A stretch of DNA of 64,000 nt from Flavobacterium psychroterrae (GTDB taxonomy: Bacteria; Bacteroidota; Bacteroidia; Flavobacteriales; Flavobacteriaceae). The notes under the pieces are model-generated. The model did not search any database. It was not told where the DNA came from and saw only the letters and a list, made by a program, of their open reading frames with translations. Below are positions 42,965 to 51,547 of the stretch, piece after piece (position 1 is the first letter of the stretch; every line of letters begins with the position of its first letter). The stretch is from NCBI RefSeq assembly GCF_018380615.1, contig NZ_JAGYVZ010000010.1, forward strand, positions 1-64,000. The letters are read 5' to 3'. The position numbers and the translations under genes are program-made.

Positions 42965-45922
42965 ATGGGTAACTATAAATTTAACGTAGAAACACTTTAC
43001 GAAAAAACGGACAACGGTCTTGATATTATAAAAAAATATCTTGACAATTGCGACGGTTTCGGTAAAGCGTTAGAAAACGATAAAAATGCTTTTAGATACA
43101 GAGATACAGATAAATCTGCATCCTGCTATTTAGTCAAAAATGATAAAGGTCTTAAAGGTAGTATTGGGGTTAATTATTGGCGTGTAAAGGATTTTGGAGG
43201 TGATTTTTTCACGCCCATAGGAATTGCAATGGAGCAAAGCGGTTTAGATTTCTATCCTTGTTTAAAAATGTTGTACGAATGGTTTAACCTTGACGGGAAC
43301 AACACTTTTTTTACTGCTACAGTCGAAATAACAACCATTGACGATAAAGATAAACGCCCATTAGACTGGTTTAACGTTGTGACAAAAGAGCATACACAGC
43401 TTGATATAATTGGCACTTATGTAACACCTGAATTAGCCAAAGAATATGATTTTTTAAGCGTAGAATACTATGAAAAAATCTTCGTAAACAAAAAGACAAA
43501 CCAAAAAAATCATATCAAAGTTTCGGCAACTGAAAGTTTCCCTATATTTTGTTATATGCCTGAAAAAACATGGTGTAAAACCTATGCCCCATTTTCGAAA
43601 GATAAAAAATTCAAACACGGTTATTTAGGAAAAAAACCAGTTCGACACGTTTATGGATTACAAAGAGTTATTCAAAAATACAATGCCAAAATTGACGATT
43701 TCAACAGTCAGATAAAAAAATCAAAAGACGATAAAACTACAGGTAGGTTAATTGATGAACGTGACGCTTATAGAATCCCTAATTGTATTGTCGCTTCGGG
43801 TGGTTCTGACGGCTTGAACGTTGCAAGCTTAGGATATGATGTTATTTGGTACAATTCCGAGGGCGAACAAATAAATTATACAGAATACAACCAACTTAAA
43901 GAAATATGCAAAAACATTTACAATCTTCCTGATCTTGACGAATCGGGCGTTAAATACGGCTATGAAGTTGCTGAAAAGTTTTGGAATATGAAAAGTATTT
44001 GGTTGCCAAAAGAAAAACTAGGTACAAGCGGAAAAGATTTTAGAGACTGGATGAAATTCTACAAGAAAGCTGATTTAAGCGCTGTAAAATTCCAGTTTGG
44101 AAACCTTCTGACTGGTGCTTTGAAAATGAAGTTTTTTGAAAAAAATGAAAAATCAAAACGCTGGTCTGTTAAAACTTCATATTTACATTATTTCCTTAAA
44201 ATCAAAGGATTTCATTTGTATTACCCAGAGAAAAAATACACTGAAAAAACAGGTGTACAGGAATTTATTTTTATAAGAATCAACGAGCATATTGTAGAGC
44301 AGTATTTCCCTAATGATATACGTAAATTTTCGGAAATGTACCTGATTGAAAAAGGGCAACCGATTGAAGTAATTGACCTTGTGAAAAATACGGAGCAATT
44401 TAATGAGCCTAAACTTTTATCTATGGATAAAATAGTTTTGGATTTCAAAAATTTTACAGAAGAAACACAGACATTTTTTTACAAAAATCAATTTGCAACC
44501 ATTTCAAAAGATGGCATCGAACTCAAACCGTACAAAGATTTGAAAAATTTTGTTTGGGATTACAGAATAGTAAATAAAACCATTTTTGCAGAAAAAGCAA
44601 GCTTTAGACACTACAAAGACGACAATTGCAATGATCGGGTAGAAATATTGCAAAAGGATTGTGACTTTATGAATTATCTAATTAATGGTTCTCGTATGTC
44701 TTGGAGAAAAGAGTTAGAAGAGCCTTTCGGGGATTTTGCAAATAATAAGGAGCTAAAAGAAGCCAAACAAAAATATCACAACGAAAACCGTTTTAATTTA
44801 TCGGCTGAATGCTTGACAGAAAATGAGCGATTAATACAGGAAAAACATTTCTTAAATAAATGCTTCGGGATTGGCTATTTATTACATCGATATAAAATAG
44901 AATCGTTTGCAAAATTCATTTATATAATGGATGATGCACCTAAAGAAAGTGAAGAAGACAGCAACGGTCGTTCCGGTAAATCAGTTTTATTAAATGGCAT
45001 CGACAAACTATTGAATAATCATTATTACATCAATGGAAAATCAAAAAACATTACTACAAATTCGCATTTACTAGACGGTTTTACAAAAGAAAACGATTAT
45101 CTGCGAATAGAAGATATTGACCAATATTTAGGAGTTGAATTTTTTTATAACTGGGTAACGGGTCCGATATCTGTAAATCCAAAAACAAAGAAGCCTTACA
45201 ATGTTGAGTTTCACGATGCTGGAAAAATGGCTGCAACTTCAAATTTTGGTATCGGTAAAATTAATCAATCCACATTAGGGCGTTTGTTCTTTATTTCCTT
45301 TTCAGATTATTATCATGTAAAAACCGATAAGTACAACGAAGAGCGTAAAATATCGCATGATTTCAATAATAAAGATTTGTTTTCAAGCTATTGGGATGAA
45401 AAGCAATGGAATAAGTTTTATTATTTCTTAATGGAGTGTTGCCAGTTGTATCTGTCAAATAGAGATAACGAATTGCAAGCCCCGCAAACTAACATTCATT
45501 TGACCAACATTCAGGCTTCTATGGGTGAAAACTTTATGAATTGGTGCGATAGTTATTTTACACATTCAATGATCGATGAAGACAGCGAAACAAAAGAAGT
45601 TGTAAACGGTACACTAAATCAATTTTTATTGCGTGATGATGTGCAAAAAGCTTACACATTACATGCAGGGGAAAAGTACAAAAAGACAGCCACGAACTTT
45701 AAAAGGAGTTTGCAAGAATATTGCAAAATGAAAACATGGACTTTCAACCCTGTTGAGTATTTAAGTGCTGATAAAAAAACCATCAAAAAACCGCACACCA
45801 ACGAAAAAGGAAAGCGTAACATTCTGGAATTTTTCTACGTGAGAACTAATGATATTGAAGTTGCAATACAGGAACAAAAAGAATTGAAATTAGGCGACCG
45901 CCCAGATGATTTACCATTTTAA
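42965..45922 (+). CDS. Phage primase-helicase (TOPRIM plus SF3-like ATPase)
   Basis: A 985-residue replication protein. The N-terminal part (about 1-110) is a primase-type start region; about 272-345 reads as TOPRIM (IVASGGSDGLNVASLGYDVI and LPDLDESGVKYG, carrying the acidic residues); the C-terminal third holds a P-loop ATPase with Walker A SNGRSGKSVLLNG (about 664-676) and Walker B YLRIEDIDQYL (about 711-721), as in superfamily-3-like phage helicases. It likely primes and unwinds the phage DNA. The element therefore replicates with its own primase but uses the host polymerase. This is by far its largest gene. Confidence 0.82.
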   Translation: MGNYKFNVETLYEKTDNGLDIIKKYLDNCDGFGKALENDKNAFRYRDTDKSASCYLVKNDKGLKGSIGVNYWRVKDFGGDFFTPIGIAMEQSGLDFYPCLKMLYEWFNLDGNNTFFTATVEITTIDDKDKRPLDWFNVVTKEHTQLDIIGTYVTPELAKEYDFLSVEYYEKIFVNKKTNQKNHIKVSATESFPIFCYMPEKTWCKTYAPFSKDKKFKHGYLGKKPVRHVYGLQRVIQKYNAKIDDFNSQIKKSKDDKTTGRLIDERDAYRIPNCIVASGGSDGLNVASLGYDVIWYNSEGEQINYTEYNQLKEICKNIYNLPDLDESGVKYGYEVAEKFWNMKSIWLPKEKLGTSGKDFRDWMKFYKKADLSAVKFQFGNLLTGALKMKFFEKNEKSKRWSVKTSYLHYFLKIKGFHLYYPEKKYTEKTGVQEFIFIRINEHIVEQYFPNDIRKFSEMYLIEKGQPIEVIDLVKNTEQFNEPKLLSMDKIVLDFKNFTEETQTFFYKNQFATISKDGIELKPYKDLKNFVWDYRIVNKTIFAEKASFRHYKDDNCNDRVEILQKDCDFMNYLINGSRMSWRKELEEPFGDFANNKELKEAKQKYHNENRFNLSAECLTENERLIQEKHFLNKCFGIGYLLHRYKIESFAKFIYIMDDAPKESEEDSNGRSGKSVLLNGIDKLLNNHYYINGKSKNITTNSHLLDGFTKENDYLRIEDIDQYLGVEFFYNWVTGPISVNPKTKKPYNVEFHDAGKMAATSNFGIGKINQSTLGRLFFISFSDYYHVKTDKYNEERKISHDFNNKDLFSSYWDEKQWNKFYYFLMECCQLYLSNRDNELQAPQTNIHLTNIQASMGENFMNWCDSYFTHSMIDEDSETKEVVNGTLNQFLLRDDVQKAYTLHAGEKYKKTATNFKRSLQEYCKMKTWTFNPVEYLSADKKTIKKPHTNEKGKRNILEFFYVRTNDIEVAIQEQKELKLGDRPDDLPF

Positions 45923-45974
45923 AAACAATAACAATTTTATACTGATTATTTTAAAATCTTAAAACTGTTCCGCT

Positions 45975-46235
45975 ATGAAACGATACGTGTTTATGAAAAT
46001 TCGAGTAGCTAATAAAGATGATTTTGCAGACCAATGGAATCATAAAAAAATAGGTGCAATTTATTTTGAACAGTCAATTACTGGTACTATTTGTACTCAG
46101 CCATTCTATTTTACAGAAGAAACTGATATAAATAAATTCAGGGAGTTATACACTCACAATCAAATATACGTACCGTTAGGGCTTTTTGATGAAATAGAAG
46201 TAATAGAAGAAAAAGAACAAACTATAATACAATAA
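45975..46235 (+). CDS. Small prophage protein, unknown
   Basis: An 86-residue protein with strand-rich wording (KIRVANKDDF, GAIYFEQSITGTICTQPFYF). A start at the second methionine (45993) is possible. It follows the primase gene by 52 bases. No family recognised. Confidence 0.55.
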   Translation: MKRYVFMKIRVANKDDFADQWNHKKIGAIYFEQSITGTICTQPFYFTEETDINKFRELYTHNQIYVPLGLFDEIEVIEEKEQTIIQ

Positions 46236-46246
46236 AAATTATAACT

Positions 46247-46486
46247 ATGAAAACATCAAGACTACGTAGGTTATCAATTTGTATAACTGATTTGGAAAAC
46301 ATACCGCCGGAAAAAATAACCATTGCGGGAAACGGCAAAAAATACGCAAGCTTGACGACATGGGACTACGCAGGCGAAAATATAAACGATCATGATTTTA
46401 GCGTGTCCATTACAAGATCAGTTCAAGAGAAACAAGACGGCATTCCGGTAATGTATATCGGTGGCGGTCTCATAATTGGATATTAA
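46247..46486 (+). CDS. Small prophage protein, perhaps ssDNA-binding
   Basis: A 79-residue protein of the wording LRRLSICITDLENIPPEKIT...KKYASLTTWDYAGEN...VSITRSVQEKQDGIPVMYIGGG. The pattern of strands is like small OB-fold-type proteins of Bacteroidota phages placed near replication genes. The DNA-binding role is inference. Confidence 0.55.
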   Translation: MKTSRLRRLSICITDLENIPPEKITIAGNGKKYASLTTWDYAGENINDHDFSVSITRSVQEKQDGIPVMYIGGGLIIGY

Positions 46487-46509
46487 AACATAAACTAACC
46501 TCTAAAAAA

Positions 46510-46569
46510 GTAGATTTTATTTCGAACCTGGACAAACTGCAGCTGCGGATCTATTCAAAAAAAATCTAC
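46510..46569. repeat. 60-bp dyad repeat, copy 2
   Basis: Starts GTAGATTTTATTTCGAACCT, centre CTGCAG (28-33), ends CTATTCAAAAAAAATCTAC. Stands between the genes at 46247 and 46581. Differs by two bases from copy 7 at 61887. Confidence 0.9.
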
Positions 46570-46580
46570 AATTAAACAAC

Positions 46581-46859
46581 ATGATAAAGAAAAGCACATA
46601 CATCCGAAGTTTTACAGATTCGCAACAAAAGCAACTTGAAAAGATTGGAAAGGAGGAAAATTTTAAAACTACTCCGGAAATATTATTTTTTGCACTTGAT
46701 AAATATTTTGAGCAAAGAAAAGAAATAGAAAAATTGAACGGGATCATAAGTGTTAAGAAAGAAGAAATTTATCAACTGAATTTAAAAATTGATTTTTTTA
46801 AATCCGCTTCAAAAAGAATACATGAATTAAGTGATTTTCTGAAAAAGGAAAAAAAATAA
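46581..46859 (+). CDS. Helical prophage protein, possibly RHH/coiled-coil DNA-binding
   Basis: A 92-residue protein: IRSFTDSQQKQLEKIGKEE at the start resembles a ribbon-helix-helix pattern, followed by FFALDKYFEQRKEIEKLNG and a long coiled coil (SVKKEEIYQLNLKIDFF). Similar small proteins occur in Bacteroidota mobile elements. Starts 11 bases after repeat copy 2. Confidence 0.6.
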   Translation: MIKKSTYIRSFTDSQQKQLEKIGKEENFKTTPEILFFALDKYFEQRKEIEKLNGIISVKKEEIYQLNLKIDFFKSASKRIHELSDFLKKEKK

Positions 46860-46924
46860 AAACATCAATCATCAATCAAAAAACGAGTAGTAAATCAAAT
46901 TGAATAACCAGCAAAACCAAATTT

Positions 46925-47224
46925 ATGAATTTAAAAACTTTACATTATATAAGAAAAAAAGCAGAGTTACAAGACTTATTTAGAAGTCAATATTCAGAAG
47001 ATTATATACGAAAAGAGATTCAGGAAATTATAAGGGAGACTCGTAAAAATTCAACTCCGGGATCAAGGCTTTTTGCAAAAATGATTTCAACACAAGAGCT
47101 AATTATTTTTATAGATAGAAATGGAAAACCTGACGGTTATCTTCTGTCAGATGAATTAAAAAGTATGCTTCAAGATCACCGAGAAGAAGAATTTAAATTA
47201 AGAAAATTGCAAAATCAACTTTAG
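46925..47224 (+). CDS. Small prophage protein, unknown
   Basis: A 99-residue charged, helical protein (KKAELQDLFRSQYSEDYIRK, EIQEIIRETRKNSTPG) without known domain. Followed 5 bases later by the next gene. Confidence 0.55.
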   Translation: MNLKTLHYIRKKAELQDLFRSQYSEDYIRKEIQEIIRETRKNSTPGSRLFAKMISTQELIIFIDRNGKPDGYLLSDELKSMLQDHREEEFKLRKLQNQL

Positions 47225-47229
47225 TAGCT

Positions 47230-47475
47230 ATGGTAAGGAAATCAGACAATCCGACAAATGCGCTCATAAATCGAAATTTCATTATCCGAGTTTTAGAGAA
47301 TCCAAAACAAAATGACGTTAAAAACACCAAATTAACCTCTGCAAATAAGCTTTCAAATTACTTAAATGATGAAGAAATGAAAATAAAGCTATTTAAGAAG
47401 ATATTAGACGAGGGTAAAGACAAATATACTTTTCTAATAAGAAGTAGGCTTAAAATCGATTTTCAGTCAAAATAA
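47230..47475 (+). CDS. Small prophage protein, unknown
   Basis: An 81-residue basic protein (KSDNPTNALINRNFIIRVLE, KKILDEGKDKYTFLIRSRLK). In a closely spaced row of small genes; no function known. Confidence 0.5.
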   Translation: MVRKSDNPTNALINRNFIIRVLENPKQNDVKNTKLTSANKLSNYLNDEEMKIKLFKKILDEGKDKYTFLIRSRLKIDFQSK

Positions 47476-47492
47476 CTTTTAAACTAATTATT

Positions 47493-47774
47493 ATGAGAAC
47501 ATTTCACATTAGGGTAAATGCTAAAATAAAACGCAAAAGATGGAACGATAATGACGAACCATTTTTTACGGAAATTAATTGGGATGCTGAATTAGAAATT
47601 GACGGCATTAAAAAACTTGAAAAATTGCTTGATTTGAATTATAGTAAAGAACTCAAATCCGTAAACATTCCTAGTTTTATAATTAGCTACATTGAATATG
47701 ATGACTTAGATTACGATTCAATAAATGATGAAATTATAAAATTAGAGACTAAATTAATCCGTGAAATAGGATAA
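47493..47774 (+). CDS. Small prophage protein, unknown
   Basis: A 93-residue acidic protein with a strand-rich start (RTFHIRVNAKIKRKRW...FTEINWDAELEI) and an acidic helix (YDDLDYDSINDEIIKLE). It ends the early row; a terminator follows at 47890. Confidence 0.55.
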   Translation: MRTFHIRVNAKIKRKRWNDNDEPFFTEINWDAELEIDGIKKLEKLLDLNYSKELKSVNIPSFIISYIEYDDLDYDSINDEIIKLETKLIREIG

Positions 47775-47889
47775 TTTATTTGTAAATAAAAAAACAACTT
47801 GGTTGAATTGGGTTTTATTTTTAGTAACATTGCAAAAAATAACAGATTTGCAATCATCAATCTGTTTAGATTAAAAAAACATGACTCCT

Positions 47890-47922
47890 TACCCGCTCTG
47901 CAAAGAAGCGGGTATTTTTTTG
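47890..47922 (+). terminator. Terminator of the early prophage genes
   Basis: TACCCGCT / AGCGGGTA stem with a nine-base loop and a seven-T run. Confidence 0.88.
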
Positions 47923-47955
47923 TAACATAGTCTTTTTAATTTTTGAACTTATTTT

Positions 47956-48138
47956 TTAAGATCTAATTTTTCTGGTTATAAAGTTGTAAATGATGCGGAT
48001 TATAACATATAGACAAACTAATATTGAAATCCCCATAAGTATATCCCCAATAGTTTTATTGCCGTAAACTTGAATTAACAGCCCATCTACTACTCCAATG
48101 ATTGCTATAGTTAATAAGAAATTATTATTGTTTTTCAT
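47956..48138 (-). CDS. Small membrane protein on the minus strand
   Basis: A 60-residue protein with two membrane helices (FLLTIAIIGVVDGLLIQV, about 7-24, and IGDILMGISILVCLYVIIRI, about 29-48) and a basic end. I choose the methionine at 48138; the reading up to 48180 would add 14 residues. It stands against the direction of its neighbours in the junction between early and structural genes. Confidence 0.45.
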   Translation of the reverse strand: MKNNNNFLLTIAIIGVVDGLLIQVYGNKTIGDILMGISILVCLYVIIRIIYNFITRKIRS

Positions 48139-48439
48139 GTTATTATAATTTATACTAATGTTGGTTTTCTTAGAAATCAAATATATGTATTTTGTTTTGT
48201 AACATTAAATAATTTTTCATCTATCGATTTTTTTCCTATTTATTGATATTTTTAAGCGTATGACAAAGGCTTTGCAATGGAATTGCAACGAAACTGCAAT
48301 TACATTGCAAAACCTTTGCAAAGCTACCTGATGCTTTGATTATCAGACTTTCCCTTATTGATCTTTCAGCGAATCATAATAACATTCCAATATTTGTACT
48401 CGAAAAGCCTAACAACCTAACACAAGACGAAATGAAATA
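48139..48439. promoter_or_regulatory. Control region upstream of the structural block
   Basis: 301 bases, no gene. It carries the phased TTGCAA array at 48272-48321 and is the natural place for the late promoter. Confidence 0.6.
48272..48321 (+). repeat. Five TTGCAA-type hexamers with exact 11-bp period
   Basis: TTGCAA begins at 48272, 48283, 48305 and 48316, and CTGCAA at 48294, all 11 bases apart; TGACAA at 48261 may be a worn sixth. The array ends 118 bases before the first structural gene. One turn of DNA per site fits cooperative binding on one face. Confidence 0.88.
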
Positions 48440-49165
48440 ATGGATATTGATAACTTGTTACAGAGGAACATCTTAGGCGGTCAAGAGTATGAGCCGTTGT
48501 TTCCAGAGGTTAGCTGTGATAAGACTAGCCTTGGCAACGGTAATACTTTTGATACTGTCAGAATGATAAAACAAATGGTTATTAAATATAACCATCAGAC
48601 AAAGGAAGTTGCAAAGCTATTGCAACAAACAACACTCAAAGAAACGTGTGATCGGATTTACTGGTTTCTCTACAATCATATTCAGTACAAAGCCGATGGA
48701 GTAGAGCAAATGCTTAGAAGTCCAGCCTGTACGTTCAAAGTACGCGCGCAGGGTGTCGACTGCAAAACCTATTCTATTTTCGCAAGTTCATTGCTAGTGA
48801 ATATGGGTATCAGACACTATATAAGGCAAATTAAACAACCGAGTTTCCGACCAGATCTTTACACGCATGTTTATGTAATTGTACCGCTGAATCAGGAATC
48901 AGGCGATATCAAACAGGGCTATTTTATTATAGACGGCACAACGAGTACTAACCGAGAACCCATTCACATTATGGCACATGACACAGAGATAATCTTACCT
49001 CATTTCGGGCTGAATGCTCCCAAAACAAAATGCAAAGGAATTGCAACGAAATCAAGAAAAATTGCAACGAAATCAAAAACCGTTGCAACGAAAAATGCTA
49101 ACCTTCCGGTTTATTTAGGAATCGGTGCATTATTAGGGGTTTTATTTTTAAAGAAATCTAATTAA
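48440..49165 (+). CDS. Transglutaminase-like cysteine protein with C-terminal membrane anchor
   Basis: A 241-residue protein that opens the structural block. Transglutaminase-like core with C108 (GVDCKTYSIF), H143 (YTHVYVIV) and D165 (YFIIDGTTS) as probable catalytic triad. A repeated basic segment follows (IATKSRK, IATKSKT, VATKNAN, about 197-217), then one membrane helix at the very end (VYLGIGALLGVLFLKK). In a phage this could be the maturation protease or a cross-linking enzyme placed on a viral membrane. Three TTGCAACGAAA words with 21-base spacing encode the basic repeats. Confidence 0.72.
   Translation: MDIDNLLQRNILGGQEYEPLFPEVSCDKTSLGNGNTFDTVRMIKQMVIKYNHQTKEVAKLLQQTTLKETCDRIYWFLYNHIQYKADGVEQMLRSPACTFKVRAQGVDCKTYSIFASSLLVNMGIRHYIRQIKQPSFRPDLYTHVYVIVPLNQESGDIKQGYFIIDGTTSTNREPIHIMAHDTEIILPHFGLNAPKTKCKGIATKSRKIATKSKTVATKNANLPVYLGIGALLGVLFLKKSN
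49041..49093 (+). repeat. 21-bp-phased TTGCAACGAAA words inside the gene
   Basis: TTGCAA at 49041, 49062 and 49083, each followed by CGAAA. Period 21, two helical turns, also equal to a seven-residue peptide repeat. Confidence 0.8.
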
Positions 49166-49175
49166 ACAATGAAGT

Positions 49176-49820
49176 ATGATAATTATTAATGAACAGGAAA
49201 CGGGATTAGGAAAGTCCTTTTTGAAAAAGATCAGGATTAAAGATGTCAGTCTGAAAAATGCCATTAAAGTGACCAAATTCGCGGCTCCCATTGCAGCGGG
49301 TTTTATCCCTGTTGGTGGTGGTGTGGCTTCGAAGCTTTTAAGTTCTAAAGGCGGTAAGCTTGTTAGCAGGGTTGCAAAATCCAAAGCCGTTAGAAAAGGC
49401 GTAAAGCTTTCAAAAACAACATTAGGCAGAAAGGTTGTAAATGCTGTACAAAACCGACCACGACCACAAATTGAAGCGGTAAGCACTCTTGCTCCGGCAT
49501 CTTTTGCAACTGCAATACCAAGTGAACAAAGCCAAAGCAGTACTTACAGCGAAACATCTGAAAATATCGTAACCGATAATCAGCCAGTAGCAAAACCAGT
49601 GGGAGAACTTACGCCGGTAAAATCGGTTTCCTATTCAAAGATGGCTAACGCAGGGGGAGACTTTCAACCAACAGCCATAAACGCTCAAAAGCTCGTTGAT
49701 TTAGAAGAGCCTGCGCTACAAACAGCAGTAAGCGCACCAAAGAAAAACAATATGCTTTTATATGTGTTAGGCGCAGTTGTTTTAGGTGGCGGTATTTATT
49801 ATGCCACAAAGAAAAAGTAA
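49176..49820 (+). CDS. Probable virion membrane protein, basic/glycine-rich
   Basis: A 214-residue protein: basic, hydrophobic-glycine N-terminal part (FAAPIAAGFIPVGGGVASKLL, KGGKLVSRVAKSKAVRKG), a serine/threonine/proline-rich linker (about 100-185) and a C-terminal membrane helix (MLLYVLGAVVLGGGIYYATKKK, about 193-214). It resembles minor membrane proteins of phages with an internal membrane. No known domain. Confidence 0.62.
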   Translation: MIIINEQETGLGKSFLKKIRIKDVSLKNAIKVTKFAAPIAAGFIPVGGGVASKLLSSKGGKLVSRVAKSKAVRKGVKLSKTTLGRKVVNAVQNRPRPQIEAVSTLAPASFATAIPSEQSQSSTYSETSENIVTDNQPVAKPVGELTPVKSVSYSKMANAGGDFQPTAINAQKLVDLEEPALQTAVSAPKKNNMLLYVLGAVVLGGGIYYATKKK

Positions 49821-49839
49821 TAATTAAAATTAATAACAA

Positions 49840-50457
49840 ATGAATAAAGAAGTAGTAATCATTGGGGGAGGGATTCTTGGCGGTATGATGTCTAATGGTG
49901 TGAGTACGTTATTACCTCAGTCAGATAGTCCATTACTAAATTTGGTTTTCGCTGGTGCATCTGCATTTGGCGCAACAAAAGTAAACGGCACAAGTACAAA
50001 GGACAATCTTTTAAGAGGTTCTTTAATGGGTAGCGCAGTAGTGCAAGCCTTACTTGCAGTTAAAAAAGTAGCAGACAAACACCTGAGTTCAAAACTGACG
50101 GGAACTGGTAAAGGAACATTGTTTGCAAAAGGAGCGGTTGGTTTAGCCTGTCCTTTCGACGAAGGCTTAAACGGTCAGTTTATGGGTGGAGATGGTCATG
50201 TTTATGAAATTGACGAGCAGGGTTTAAACGGTACTTTCATGGATGAGGCAGGAAACGTATTTCATACAGAGGAAGGTTTAAACGGTTCTTTCATGGATGA
50301 AGCAGGAAACGTATTCCATACCGAAGAAGGTTTAAACGGTGTGGATGATGAATACGAAGATGGTCTTCATGGAGCGGAATCGGACGTTTACGGAGAAGAC
50401 GAGCGCGGTTTACACGGCGCAGAAGAAGAAGCTTTGTATGCAGAACTTTACCAATAA
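49840..50457 (+). CDS. Probable virion protein with hydrophobic half and acidic repeats
   Basis: A 205-residue protein. Residues 1-100 are glycine/alanine-rich and hydrophobic (IIGGGILGGMMSNGVSTL, VFAGASAFGATKV); the C-terminal part has tandem EGLNG(T/S)FMDEAGNVFHTE repeats (about 125-168), encoded by nearly identical DNA at 50221-50340, and is strongly acidic. The mix of membrane-like and repeat parts suits a structural role. Confidence 0.6.
   Translation: MNKEVVIIGGGILGGMMSNGVSTLLPQSDSPLLNLVFAGASAFGATKVNGTSTKDNLLRGSLMGSAVVQALLAVKKVADKHLSSKLTGTGKGTLFAKGAVGLACPFDEGLNGQFMGGDGHVYEIDEQGLNGTFMDEAGNVFHTEEGLNGSFMDEAGNVFHTEEGLNGVDDEYEDGLHGAESDVYGEDERGLHGAEEEALYAELYQ
50221..50340 (+). repeat. Tandem coding repeats (GLNG-FMDEAGNVFHTE)
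   Basis: Two units of 57 bases plus a partial third (GGTTTAAACGGT), differing at a few third positions. Confidence 0.8.
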
Positions 50458-50533
50458 AAAGTCAAACAATCAATAACACAAAGCCGTAAAAGGTTTGTGA
50501 AAATTATCAATCATCAATCAAAAAACAATTACA

Positions 50534-51097
50534 ATGAGCAGAAGATCAGAATTAGCGTCAGCAGTTGCGACAATTAAGGCTAAAAGAAACGGGGCAGTTC
50601 CAAGAGTAGGTCAGGTAGAATTAACAGACAAAACTTTGTATTTAAACGTTGCCATCAAAGGGCAAGCGGGTACTGTTGGGATTGTCGATGTTAATACCAA
50701 ACGTGAAGTAGGTGTTACAAATATTGACGGTAACAAATTAAACGCTGGGCGTGATTACATCATTGACAGCATCAGAGTGCTAAGAGGTTCAGGAAGTGGA
50801 ACCCTTAAAAATGAGATTTGGGATAACACGAACATCAATTCAAATAAGCAATTTGATGGTACTTTTTTAAATGCTGAGCTAAGAATCAAACAAGACGGAA
50901 ACGTTTTGATTGATATGCCAATGACGGATTTATTGGGAGATACAACGAATTTTTTCAGAAGCATTTCAACATCGCCTTTAATTCGTTCCAACTTGGAGTT
51001 TGAAATCGAAATCGAATATCCTAAAGGAGTTTCGGTGACTGCTGCTTCAGATACAAATGTTCGTTTCGAATTCAGGGTACACCAAGCAAAACGATAA
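50534..51097 (+). CDS. Candidate major capsid protein
   Basis: A 187-residue soluble protein with a short basic N-terminus (MSRRSELASAVATIKAKRNG) and a strand-rich body: VELTDKTLYLNVAIKG, GRDYIIDSIRVLRGSGSGT, AELRIKQDGNVLIDMPM, SNLEFEIEIEYPKGVSVTA, VRFEFRVHQA. About eight strands would fit a jelly-roll. It stands with free spacing on both sides (76 and 74 bases) and is followed at once by a strong terminator, as often for the most abundant virion protein. No database family comes to mind; the capsid role is inference. Confidence 0.5.
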   Translation: MSRRSELASAVATIKAKRNGAVPRVGQVELTDKTLYLNVAIKGQAGTVGIVDVNTKREVGVTNIDGNKLNAGRDYIIDSIRVLRGSGSGTLKNEIWDNTNINSNKQFDGTFLNAELRIKQDGNVLIDMPMTDLLGDTTNFFRSISTSPLIRSNLEFEIEIEYPKGVSVTAASDTNVRFEFRVHQAKR

Positions 51098-51122
51098 TAA
51101 TTTAAGGTTTATTAACCATAAT

Positions 51123-51158
51123 AAAAGCCGTAAACCGTAAGTAGTTACGGCTTTTTTT
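51123..51158 (+). terminator. Terminator behind the candidate capsid gene
   Basis: AAAAGCCGTAA / TTACGGCTTTT stem with seven T. Confidence 0.88.
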
Positions 51159-51171
51159 AATCATACAACAC

Positions 51172-51537
51172 ATGGCAGTAAGAGAAAAGGTTATCAATTT
51201 AAAGCTTGCATCGGGAGAAACAGAAGTTTTACTGACCACAGCTTTGGAAACGGGTTTTATTCTTGGAGCGGAATTGCACACCAATCACACAGACATAGAC
51301 AATTTTGCGGAATACGGCATTTATGATGACAGCGGTGTGGCGTTTTCAAAACCCACACACGTCGATCACTGGAAGCGTCGAGAGGGCGCAGGATTCGAAG
51401 ACAGTTACAAACCTTTGTTCTTTGAAACAGAATCCAAAACATTCACGTTCAAAGCCAAAACAACTCAGGCAGTTCAAAAGGATACATATTTTCATTTGAT
51501 TTTGATGTATAAAATTAATCCTGACAGCTGTCTTTAA
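51172..51537 (+). CDS. Structural-block protein, possible second capsid protein
   Basis: A 121-residue strand-rich protein: KVINLKLASGETEVLLTTAL, FILGAELHTNH, FFETESKTFTFKAKT, TYFHLILMYKI. No membrane helix. Small, compact beta protein next to the 50534 product; a minor capsid or penton role is possible. Confidence 0.5.
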   Translation: MAVREKVINLKLASGETEVLLTTALETGFILGAELHTNHTDIDNFAEYGIYDDSGVAFSKPTHVDHWKRREGAGFEDSYKPLFFETESKTFTFKAKTTQAVQKDTYFHLILMYKINPDSCL

Positions 51538-51547
51538 ATAAAATCAG

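Noticed and set aside
44183..44448. Minus-strand frames inside the primase-helicase gene
   Set aside because: They are antisense to a well-supported gene, without own signals, and rich in the residues expected of antisense AT-rich DNA (F, I, S).
51257..51442. Minus-strand and shifted frames over the structural genes near 51.3 kb
   Set aside because: They lie on the opposite strand or another frame of a gene that fits its neighbours in spacing and composition.
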